64,000 nucleotides of DNA from Hydractinia symbiolongicarpus. Its lineage: Eukaryota; Cnidaria; Hydrozoa; Anthoathecata; Hydractiniidae. Of the stretch, positions 37,001-45,200 are shown one piece after another (the first letter of the stretch is position 1; each line of letters opens with the position of its first letter). Under the pieces are notes generated by a model. The model was not told the DNA's origin. It saw only the letters and a program-made list of their open reading frames with translations, and did no database searches. The position numbers and the translations under genes were made by a program. The stretch is taken from positions 33,567,851-33,631,850 of the forward strand of contig NC_079877.1 of NCBI RefSeq assembly GCF_029227915.1, in the 5' to 3' direction.

Positions 37001-37837
37001 CCTTTTGAATAAGACAAAAAAGCAAAAACCCACCGCCGCTTTTTATTTTTACCCCCCCCCCCCCCCCTGTTTTACAGAAATTTCGTGATATCCCATTTGG
37101 TCATTATATTATAATTATAATATATAATAAATATAATAAATTTTCGTTGTAGGATGTGCAGAATCCTTGGGCACTTCAATTGCTTGATAAAAAAATTATT
37201 ACGATTGAAAAAAAAACTTCAAGAGTCAACTCTTCAAAAAGAGAGAGATATCAATAACTTAGAAAAGAAGTTCTTCGAAAAATTTAGGATTGTTGAGCAA
37301 AATATACAGGCTCAGTTATCCGAAATTCACAGATTGGAGACGACTTCAAAGTTACAAGAGGAACGAATAAAACATCTCGAAGAGGAAAATAATAAGTTAA
37401 AGGCTTTAAGTCCTAAAACAGACTACTTGGAATGGACAATACAAAATTACAGTCAACTCAGAGATATTGGCGATGATTTTTACAGTCCAAAATTTTATAG
37501 CAGCCATGGGCATTGCTGTCAATTATATATCGCATGGCGTGGACGCAGAAATGGTCGTATAGAATTTGGTTTCCATATTTGCAGAAGTGTTAACATGCCG
37601 AGTTCCATATTTAATCGAATTGTTCACTTGAAATGCGTTGGTGATGATGGTGATATATTTGAAACTATGTTAGAACCATCAATGGAGGACGCAGATTGTC
37701 TTACTGTACATTTTGGAGAAGATGTATCTTACGGTTTGTGGTTTGAAGTTGATTTATCTATGCCTGAACTAAACAGATACATTCGTTGTGATGACAGTAT
37801 GTATGTGAAGTGTTTTATTGAACCCTCGTCGTCATAG
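19093..37837 (+). CDS. TRAF-type adaptor/ubiquitin ligase (RING, TRAF zinc fingers, coiled coil, MATH), frame broken once
   Basis: TRAF proteins bind receptor tails through a trimeric MATH domain and signal through a RING ubiquitin ligase. Coding exons: 19093-19268, 22661-22712, 23606-23710, 31821-31937, 37153-37837; a 5' UTR acceptor is at 19046. The RING occupies residues 20-66 (C24, C27, C40, H42, C45, C48, then CCPLD). TRAF-type zinc fingers span about 85-150 ([31 protein letters not shown]). A coiled coil covers about 165-235, and MATH runs from [14 protein letters not shown] to the end. All phases fit, but the last exon has nine A's at 37208-37216 where eight keep the frame. With eight the total is 378 codons including stop, shorter than most TRAFs. 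The extra base is either an assembly error or an inactivating change. Zinc-finger exons may be missing from the transposon-filled introns. The exact TRAF number cannot be assigned. Confidence 0.85.
20055..20290 (+). repeat. Second tRNA-derived SINE family, in TRAF intron 1
   Basis: On the + strand the head reads TGGCCTTGTGGTTATGGAG, an A-box-like start, followed about 35 bases later by GGTGGTTTGGTCC in the B-box position. A unique body then runs to about 20290. Other tRNA features are absent. It differs from the 484-676 SINE. Confidence 0.5.
21066..21720 (+). repeat. Hairpin minisatellite: 19 short hairpins in about 176-bp higher-order units
   Basis: The core CCTGA-GYG-TCAGG occurs about 19 times, some degenerate. 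It is flanked by outer arms that pair with each other: ATGC with GCAT, ATGT with ACAT, ATAC with GTAT, plus a less perfect ATGC with GCTT. Each unit can form a 9-bp stem with a 3-base loop and one bulged base on the 3' side. Five hairpins in fixed order make a unit of about 176-177 bases; equivalent hairpins begin at 21139, 21315, 21492 and 21668. The array lies in TRAF intron 1. It has no coding capacity and no CRISPR character. Function unknown. Confidence 0.9.
22730..23600. other. TRAF intron 2, no feature recognised
   Basis: AT-rich intronic sequence between the exons ending at 22712 and starting at 23606. Apart from a purine-rich run near 23340-23380 nothing stands out. Confidence 0.5.
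23912..26117 (-). mobile_element. 5'-truncated CR1-like LINE in TRAF intron 3
   Basis: The minus strand carries a reverse transcriptase ORF at 24170-25270 (366 residues). Motifs visible are [14 protein letters not shown], motif [14 protein letters not shown], motif [21 protein letters not shown] and motif C FTDD, where FADD or YADD is usual. A further piece at 25800-26117 is the linker between endonuclease and reverse transcriptase. The stretch between is frameshifted and the endonuclease is absent. The 3' end is a short (GTAA)n run at 23912-23924, as in CR1/L2-type elements. It is antisense to the TRAF gene and inactive. Confidence 0.85.
26763..30530 (+). mobile_element. Kolobok-like DNA transposon, copy A, decayed, in TRAF intron 3
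   Basis: Terminal inverted repeats are visible: AAAGGGGAACTCCAGT from 26764 and its reverse complement ending at 30530, with TTAA at the right edge. The transposase on the + strand has exons or fragments at about 28346-28510 ([14 protein letters not shown]), 28585-28900 ([14 protein letters not shown]) and 28961-29320. The TDRH and HQFDVWH pattern occurs in a transposase family common in cnidarians and fishes that I associate with Kolobok; TTAA targets fit that. Frameshifts and an in-frame TAA (about 28921) show it is dead. The left part (26763-28340) has no long ORF. Confidence 0.7.
31425..31790 (+). repeat. Flank shared with the inverted copy at 45149-45545
   Basis: This non-coding stretch, from TTCCGCCGAAATTTATTTCG to the CACCTGTGTG just before TRAF exon 4, is repeated in reverse complement at about 45170-45545 with few changes. 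It lies outside the Kolobok-like element, so the copy at 45 kb is a segmental inverted duplication. The acceptor of the exon at 31821 is only about 30 bases beyond the shared part. Confidence 0.8.
32213..32645 (+). pseudogene. THAP9/P-element-type transposase fragment
   Basis: A reading frame 32213-32470 has a coiled-coil tail ([20 protein letters not shown]). After a stop and a frame change it continues with [19 protein letters not shown] and VRYHPMVIR, a conserved block of THAP9/P-element-related transposases just after their coiled coil. It ends abruptly at the repeat starting near 32650. Stops and frame breaks make it a relic inside TRAF intron 4. Confidence 0.6.
32608..32805 (+). repeat. 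Direct duplication of about 92 bases, period about 101
   Basis: The block from GGTCTACAAAAACTGGTGTC through TCGAACCATTGACC is repeated once with few changes. It includes the end of the transposase fragment and the start CAGGGGCGTAGCCAG of a hAT-like terminal repeat, so the duplication postdates the insertion. GC-rich sequence follows to about 32910. Confidence 0.7.
32910..34980. other. TRAF intron 4, no gene recognised
   Basis: AT-rich sequence. A minus-strand ORF of 98 codons at 33689-33985 has unremarkable composition and resembles no family I know; I do not call it a gene. Confidence 0.45.
35094..36377 (+). mobile_element. BEL/Pao retrotransposon relic: integrase region
   Basis: The + strand shows an integrase zinc-binding motif (HVKTLHG then CYGCKRF). 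A catalytic core follows with [16 protein letters not shown] and [10 protein letters not shown], which place the three acidic residues. The C-terminal domain typical of Pao elements ([24 protein letters not shown]) comes next. In-frame stops occur at about 35310 and 35366, in the core, and again after 36080. Protease and reverse transcriptase are missing, so this is a 5'-truncated dead copy lying sense to the TRAF gene. Confidence 0.8.
36378..36550 (+). repeat. 3' LTR of the BEL/Pao relic
   Basis: A 173-base segment starts TGTTG and ends CAACA, a perfect 5-base inverted terminus as expected for an LTR, and follows a purine-rich tract (GGGGGAG). It directly follows the retrotransposon coding end. 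No 5' LTR was found in the window. Confidence 0.65.
36551..36960 (+). repeat. Dispersed repeat, copy 2 (matches 6000-6400)
   Basis: It shares CAATATTTCCGTAACCGTTT, GTCAAAAGTACATGATCCTA, AGCGTTTCAAG and ACCTTATCGTATAGTTTTAC with copy 1. A second, internally duplicated unit begins near 36750 (GCGTTTGTCAAAAACATTTG). The BEL/Pao LTR abuts it. Confidence 0.55.
37052..37067 (+). repeat. Poly-C run (about 16)
   Basis: An uninterrupted cytosine run lies about 85 bases before the acceptor of the last TRAF exon. Such runs are prone to length error and polymorphism. Confidence 0.85.
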
Positions 37838-38506
37838 TTGATACTAGATGTCTTAATACAGAAACTAAATCCTACATTCCGGCGGGAAGTTCTTTGATGA
37901 ATGTCAAGTATAACCAAGCTTTAAATTTCTATGCGCTAGTTTTGTTAGACATTTGATTTTTTAGAAAAATGGGATTGCTTGTATCACATTTTGTTAGACT
38001 TGAACACATTTATTTTTACTTAATGTAATACAACAGAGAAATTCTATATGCAACTGTGTTTAAAACTGAAAAAGAGAAAAGATATTGAACAAGTTTTTTG
38101 TGTCTTCTTCCACACGAGTAATAAGTATACGCAATTCTATTTTTTCCGACAATTGTCTCCTCTAATTCCCACTGAATAATTGCTCCAATCAGTTCTGTTT
38201 AGGGTACCTGCCCTTTAAAAATATTTGATCCTTGATAACTTCCACTTAGGAAGGGGGCAATTATCCTGAGAAACTTATCCTAGGTAGGTTTTATCCGGGG
38301 ACAGTTATCGAAGGGGGAATTGTTCTTAAACCCTTTTACTTTAGATAATGGAATTTTTACTGTTGCCATAAGACATGGTTTGTAGTTAGACATGTTTTAC
38401 TTTTTATCCAGTTGCTTGCCAATGTTTCTTGTGAGTTCAAGAATTTAGATCGACTTTGGCTATAGATAAGTCATTTGTTATATTTTTTATCCAGCTGCTA
38501 GGTAGT

Positions 38507-38850
38507 AAATTGTAATCCCAAACCTATCACAGTCTGTAATCCTTCGACCTGTGGCACTTTGTAATCCCATCCTGCTACACTTTGTAATCCCCGATATTTT
38601 TGCGATAGAATATCCCTCTTGCATACGCCTGCGATTTTTTCTGAAACGCTTTTTTGTATTAATTAAGGGAAAATCAGATGACAGTTACAGCTACACGTCT
38701 TTTCGGTGTACACTTTGAAATAAATTCTAACAGATGACATTATATTGCTTCTTAGGTTTTTACACTAGTAAAGTTCACTGCGACAAAATTAGATTGTAAT
38801 GTGCGATGGGATCACAAAGTGCGTCGGGATTACAAAGTGATACAATTGTG
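38507..38850. mobile_element. Foldback MITE with iterated TTTGTAATCCC subterminal repeats
   Basis: The left side has TGTAATCCC-type units at about 38509, 38537, 38560 and 38581. The right side has their reverse complements (GGGATCACAAAGTGCG, GGGATTACAAAGTG) at about 38808-38840. There is no coding capacity. Confidence 0.55.
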
Positions 38851-39259
38851 ATAACAAGCAGTCAAGATAATTTAAGAAGTTTGTACTGTCTTTTGTACTA
38901 TAATGACAAAGAAACTAGTGATAAACAAATTTAATTTTAATTTTTACTATTTTTATCAAAACTTAGTTAAATCAAGTTAAGAACTTGTCAGACAAAATGT
39001 ATAGCTATGTTTGTGTATACCTTCAATGAAACGAGGTAAATCTAACAAAACGTTAAATTTGAGGAACGGAAATATTGTGGTTCAAAGTACCGAACCATAT
39101 TGAGAAAAATCTGTACCGTTTGTGTTCTAAGATCAAGCTTAAGTACTATAAATTAAACAACTTTTAAAATTTTTCTTTTTATACTACTTTTTAAGACAAC
39201 TGCATTTATGTTTAAATTTATTTCTTAGATGAGGTAACTTTTTGAGTGAAAATTTTCGT

Positions 39260-39913
39260 TGCTTAATAAAAAGATTATTACGATTGAAAAGAGTCTTCAC
39301 AAATCGACTGTTCAAAAAGACAGATACATCAATAACCTAGAAAAGAAGTTTCGTTAAAAAATGTAAGACTATTGAGGCGCAAGTAATCAAAATGTACAGA
39401 CTCAGTTATCCGAAATTTACAACTTGAACTCGACGAATAAAACATCTCGAAATGGAAAATAATAAATTAAAGGCTTTAAATCCTAAAACAGACTACTTGG
39501 AATGGACAATACAAAATTACAGTCAACTCAGAAAAATTGGCGTTACTTTTTACAGTCCACAATTTTATAGCAGTGATGGGTATTGCTGTCAATTATATAT
39601 CATATGGTGTGGACGCAGAAATGGTCGTATAGAATTTGGTTTCCATATTTGTCGAAGTGATAACATGCCGAGTTCTATATTTAATCGAAGTGTTCACTTG
39701 AAATGCATTGGTGATAACGGTGATGTATTTGAAACTAAGTTAGAACCATCGATGGGGTACATTTTTAAACGTTGTCTTGGTGTATTTGCTGCAGAAGATG
39801 ATTCTGTGGGTTTATTTTTTGGAGATGATTTATCTATGCCTGAACTTAACAGATACATTCGTTCTGATGACAGTATGTATGTGGAGTGTTCGATTGAGCC
39901 CTCGTCGTCATAG
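39260..39913 (+). pseudogene. Decayed tandem copy of the last TRAF exon (coiled coil and MATH)
   Basis: The sequence matches 37165-37837 base for base over long stretches. Compared with that exon it has lost the splice acceptor and about the first ten codons, carries a stop (TTTCGTTAA, about 39350) and indels in the coiled coil, but keeps an open MATH frame at 39452-39913 (153 residues, SPKTDYLEW-like start, SMYVECSIEPSSS end). The central loop differs (GYIFKRCLGVFAAEDDSVG). It is most likely a pseudo-exon; a diverged alternative last exon is possible if another acceptor exists. Confidence 0.7.
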
Positions 39914-39929
39914 TTGGTACTATATCATA

Positions 39930-41260
39930 CTATAGAACTAAACTGTATTTGATAATTCTGGAGGCTGTGTGGATTAATGAATTAAATCCATCCATCAACA
40001 CCAAAGAAGAATATATTTCCAGAGAGCTAGTAATTAATTTGTTATAACATAGTGTGTGTCCAGTCTAATTTTTTTTATCTTTCCAACTGCTTATAACTGT
40101 TTTACTATTTTGCATTTAGCCTGAAGATCATATTGATACATCGATCGCGATTATATAACGTCATTGCTGGTTTATATCGTTGCCTTACGTCAAAATCACA
40201 AAACAGTTACCCCAAATTAGGTTTCAACAAAACTTCCTTTTTATTCATACTAACCTTGAGTATTAAGCATATTGCGTAAAAGCTCAATTTTCTGTGAAAG
40301 AAAAAAGATTTTCTTTTGTGGATGATCAAAAATAATGCCAATATACAACGCATATATACACTTTTGCAAAAAAAAAGGGAATATATATATAAAGAAAATA
40401 TTGAAGACATAAACTTTCATATATTTTTAACGAATCCATCAACAAAATCCTCTTTAAATTTGGCTTTTAAAAAAATATACTATAGACCACTTTCTGGATT
40501 CCGTAGTTGTTTTGATTTTATTTTGAGAACAATAGGCATGTACACACTTTTTGTAGGTAAAAAAGCAGGGCTCACAAGAGGTGAAATGGCTGTTAATGAA
40601 GAATAAGCTTTTGCAGATTTCAAGTATTTTGAGTCACAAAAGTTATATAATTATTTTGGAAATTCCCAAAGGTGTATTCCTGCGAAAAAATTGTATTATT
40701 CATTTGCACATATGCACTAAGTTTTTTTTATGTGAGAACCAAAAAGTGTGGCATTAAAAAAACTTGCTTGATTTGTAGTAGAAAATGTTCGCAAAATAGA
40801 TGACTTGCTAATGTTTACAAAAGTTAAAACGTTTGCGATTTGTTTGCACTTGCACAAGCATTTCTAAAAAAAATATTTGCTTAAAATTAGCGATTTTTTT
40901 TAAAAAGAATTAGAAGAATTTAGAATTTAATTCCAGTTCCCCTTGGATTTTATGCTACCCCAAAAAATCCCTTTAGTCCCTACTACATGAATAAACATTT
41001 TCATAGCATACAGTAACTTCGAGTGGCAGAGTTATGTTAGCTAGCTAAGCAGACCAGCTCTCTTCTTCATCAACCTGGTTGGCTAGAGTGGGTCATATGC
41101 GTGGCACTGAAAGCTAGCTATGCAGAGAATGGTCAAATACTAAAAGTAAATTTTGTTAAAAGAGAAAGCCGAATTATGTTCTTGGTAGATATATAGATAT
41201 ATATAGCCTTTAATATCTGCTTTAAATTCAGTCACGACATAATCGAAGGGATTTCCATCC
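39930..41260. other. No gene recognised
   Basis: AT-rich sequence with overlapping small ORFs on both strands at 40207-40606, rich in Lys and Ile and without family resemblance. Confidence 0.45.
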
Positions 41261-41269
41261 TTCGTGTCT

Positions 41270-42790
41270 CTCTTCTGCCCAATGTTAGGACACTGGCCAA
41301 TCTTTGGACATAGAAATGCCCAATCTTTGCCCAATCTGTGGACATAAAAATGCCGAGTCTTAAGACTGGGCAAGGCGTCACAAGATTGGACGGGAGACCA
41401 TGTTAAGGTAGGTTTCCATACGACTGCATTTTCCGCTCGAGCGTAGAAAGCTCGGGAGCATTTTTCTCTTGAGTTTTAACTTAATGGAAATCAATTTCCC
41501 TCTAAGAGAAAAGATGTTCAGAATAAAATGGCTGCCGTAAACAGAAAAAAACCTTTGGCTACGAAATTTAAAAATAATAACAACATTGTTTTTATGGCAG
41601 CGAATTAAAAAAAGACGTGACAGGAAACAACAACTAAGAAAAATGAGACAACTTTTTCATGAAAAAGGGGAAAGCTATTATTAATTGTTAGTTTATGAAT
41701 TTAATTTCCAATGCCTCCCCCCAACCCCCCAACAAGCAGTTGATTTTTGTGGTTGTTAGGAAGATTTGAAAAGAATTTATGAATCCATAACTTTTGTTCA
41801 CAAAATCAATGCTAACAGGTCTCTCTGCTGTACTTAACATCAAACACTTTTCTGAAAGGTGTTTTTATTTTGTGAATAAAGAAGTGCTGAAGAAATTGTT
41901 GTTTTTTCTAATATTTTTCTTGAATAAAATGGATTGCGCAATTGTTTACATTTTCTTGAATTTCATTGGTTAAAAAGCCCAAATACGCGCTGAAAATGTT
42001 GAATGAGTTCAACTTTTTGAGAAAAGCTCGGGAGCATCTTTTTATGTCGAGTCCGCGTTCATTCTACTTCATTGCGCATGCTTGTGGGAAAAGCTCTCGT
42101 ACTTTTTCCGCTCGAGCGGAAAATGCAGTCGTATGTAAACCTACCTTTAGGCTCATCTTTAGACGCCTTTTAAATTTTAAAGAAGGGATGTGCCACACAA
42201 GCTCTGTTGTTTGCAAGACCCGACAACCATTCTCAGGCACATTAAAACATCATATTTGGGGTATATGATAAACAAAAAACGGAAAACGAAAAACTGTTGA
42301 ATTGACCAGGCCAGTTTTTTGGCATAGTGAAAATCGTAGATAGCTAGCACGTATTATACATTTGGCATTTATACATAGCTCGTAGTGACCAAATTTTTTT
42401 TAACAAAGGTTTATATATAAAGAATCAGATAAATCGTGAGCTGTTAACTTCATTTTGAATGACAAGTTTAGCTAGCTAGCTAGATAGCGATAGTCAGCCA
42501 TATATGGTTGAATAGTTTCAATTTTTTTATACACATTTATATAAATTATATAATTTTTTCGCCTTTTGATTTACCAAGAAAAGTTTCAATTTAAAGTTCC
42601 TTTTAAGAGGTACAGTCTAAAATCGTCACTGTTCTCTTTGTTTTCCACAATTGTTCTAAGATTGGACATGTATGTCTATAGCTTGGGCAGTCCAGTCTTA
42701 AGACTGGCTACCCATTTGTCACTGTCAGAAGATTGGCCTGGCCACGGGGCACGTTCCCAGATTGGGCAGAACATCTCCACCGCCATGTTT
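41270..42790. mobile_element. Outer foldback element containing a nested MITE
   Basis: Sequence at about 41270-41400 (CTGCCCAAT, GGCCAATCTT, GTCTTAAGACTGG) is related in inverted orientation to 42660-42785. The two arms enclose the separate inverted-repeat element at 41404-42148. Arms are diverged. Confidence 0.4.
41404..42148. mobile_element. MITE with about 40-base terminal inverted repeats
   Basis: The left end AAGGTAGGTTTCCATACGAC, continuing through TGCATTTTCCGCTCGAGCG, is mirrored at 42100-42148 (CGCTCGAGCGGAAAATGCAG, then TCGTATGTAAACCTACCTT). Two mismatches are apparent in the first 40 bases. The interior has no transposase. The family is not identified. Confidence 0.75.
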
Positions 42791-43146
42791 GTTTACATTC
42801 AAATGCTAAATACAATCTTTCGCGGAAAAATATAGAATTCTCATAACAGACCAATCAGAATACATCACGTGACCAGACAGGTCCAGAGCTACTTTCGAGG
42901 TTTTAATCTCAAAGAGCTCTGGGGACGAGAATGCATTTCTAGCGCTTATTAGTGCAACCAAAGTTCCCTGTACGTAAATCCTAAAATTTGTGTCATTGGC
43001 TCACTCTTTACGAATGACACCACGTAACAAAGAAACCGTGCTGTAATCTTTACCGAGATTTCAATTTGCTTCATCTAAAGTAAAAGCTACTAGCACTACA
43101 ACATCACCAAATCATAAATCTAATGTATTTCTTTCTCATCAGCAGT

Positions 43147-43736
43147 ATTACCATCTTTATCGGAAAAGTTGAGTGAAATAAAATGTAAATATGAAAATGA
43201 AATTAAAAAATTGAACGAAATCATCAATACTAAAAATGCTATAATGGATAGTCTAAACATTCAAGTATCATTTATCTTTAAACTGTTACAGTATGATAAC
43301 ATAACATTCAAATATGTCACTGCTTTGACGAATAAACAATTTTCTCTATTATGGAATGGTGGAAAATCTTACGTTATACTTCATAAAATTTGCACACTGT
43401 AAATCTCCCTACGAAAAGTCCTTTTCTTTTGAAACGCAATATTGTATTGTACTGATGATTCGTAGCCATGAGTTGGTCATCAGATTCCCAGCTTATTTAG
43501 TTGGGAAAAGTGAAGCCACTATTGGTCGTATATTTTGTAGTTGGAAAGTATTGTTAGTTACCCAGTTCAATAAATTCGATATAAAGCCACTCTTTTTTAC
43601 TGAAAAAGATCTCAAACATTCATTTCAACTTGCTATTCAAAACTTGTGTGCAATCAAAGGAGTTACATTAAACCGACTAAAACAAAAAGAAAATGTTGAG
43701 TTTTCTAAAGACGAGATTCATAATTTTTGCCAGTAG
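43147..43736 (+). pseudogene. Probable ISL2EU/Harbinger-type transposase fragment (DDE_Tnp_4 class)
   Basis: Two overlapping frames (43169-43402 and 43356-43736) together read like the coiled coil and helix-turn-helix region preceding a DDE_Tnp_4 domain, with KSEATIGRIFCSWKVLLV as the clearest element. No catalytic triad is visible downstream. The frame change near 43360-43380 indicates decay. Family assignment is tentative. Confidence 0.4.
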
Positions 43737-44402
43737 GTTCTGATGGAACTAGATAATTTAAATCAATATTTATGGGCTTTTGGTTTGCTGTAACTGTGTT
43801 TCAATTTATTTACATATATCCTTGTTTGTTTATCATGCACATATTTTCCTTAAAAAGGAACTGTATTTATTGATATTTCATTTTGATTAAGTATGTCATC
43901 CATGCTAATTTTAGATTGTTTATTTTACTGAAGTTTGTCCAAATATTTATCTGGAAAATTGTCCAGTCACAAAAACCATATTTGTCATTTATTTTTTCTG
44001 TTATTTGATCCATGTGTCCCTCAGGAATAAATGTTTTGTTCAAAATGTTTCCAAGATATGTATTTGATGATCACCGAGACTGAAACATATGTGCTCCCCA
44101 TAGGAAGAGGAATTGCCACTTTCTGATTTGGACAAAATTAAATGAAAATATTCTGAGACTAGTTTTCATGATTTAAGTTTCCCTTATGGTTTTGACTTAG
44201 TTTACGATGTCCCTTTTGCCAACGGTGTTGTCAGCATCTCCTGCATATACACCGATAAGTTGTTGGGTTTTTTCCTTTGGTCATACTTTAGCTATTTCAG
44301 TGGGGCCATTGGGATACCAGTTCTGTGATTGCCTTTTTTAAAAAGAGCATTACCTTTAAACCTGTCTGTGGCCACTTTAGGCAAATTTGAACTGTTTGGA
44401 CT

Positions 44403-44621
44403 TCAATTAGCATACAAGGGAGGTATCATTGAGGGATTTAAACTGATTTTGAAGGTTCGTTTTCTGGCTGTTCGAGCACGAAGTCTATTAACTAGCCTTG
44501 TTGTCTGTTGATACTTCCTGATCCCGGTACAAGTTTTCTTAGTACCACTTACATCTAAACCGAGATTAGACAACCACTGGGTAGCTCTTCCCTCAAAATA
44601 TGTTCCTGGATCTGTCTCACA
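44403..44621 (-). other. Open coding-like segment, unidentified
   Basis: Without a start codon, the minus strand is open for about 72 codons and reads like real protein: DPGTYFEGRATQWLSNLGLD, then VSGTKKTCTGIRKY and LRARTARKRTFKIS. The GRATQWL and GLDVSGTK pattern is reminiscent of a SAP-like helix-extended-helix, which is a guess. It is probably a relic exon of a transposon or gene; no flanking exon was found. Confidence 0.3.
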
Positions 44622-44944
44622 TAACTAGCTAGTAGTTTTCCTAACTATTGAAAGCAGAAGCGCTACTATTATAAAAAAAATCCCTACAACAACATTTGGC
44701 CGCGCGTATGAAAGCCCCTAATGTAGCCGATTTCGTGAGTTATTGTAAATTGCGGAGAATTAACCACTGCAAAATTTATTAAGAAACTTGCCAATTTTGA
44801 AAATTTATTCCCGCGAAATTTATTTAGAAACCCGCTATTCATGAAAACTAATTCCCTGTTATAAATTGGGGAAAAAAAAGTCAACAAATTTACTTCAACA
44901 AATTTCCTCTGATATGCGCTTTTGGCAGCCCATATGTAGCAATA

Positions 44945-45147
44945 TTCAGTAAAAATATATTTTTATGTTTAGTGAAATTTATTTGTATTTAGTGAATATT
45001 ACTTATATATGTAGTGGAAATTATATACTCATTTAGTGATTTATATTTTAACCAAAAACAAATATTTGTATTTAGTGAATTTTATTTTTGTATTTAGTGG
45101 AAATTAAATATATATTTAGTGATTTATATTTTCACAAAAAATATTTG
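44945..45147 (+). repeat. AT-rich minisatellite built on TATTTAGTGAA
   Basis: Roughly nine imperfect units of about 20-25 bases contain the core TTTAGTG(A/G)A. The array ends exactly where the palindrome at 45149 begins. Confidence 0.7.
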
Positions 45148-45148
45148 T

Positions 45149-45200
45149 ACAAGTTGTTTAAATATTCTTCACCTGTGTGAAGAATATTTAAACAACTTGT
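45149..45200. repeat. Perfect palindrome, 24-bp arms, 4-base loop, at duplication edge
   Basis: Arms 45149-45172 and 45177-45200 are exact reverse complements around CTGT. One arm belongs to the sequence shared with 31750-31790; the other is its mirror. It marks the left edge of the inverted duplication. Confidence 0.9.

Noticed and set aside
40207-40606. Overlapping small ORFs on both strands
   Set aside because: AT-rich low-complexity translations with no domain and no splice signals that link them to anything.
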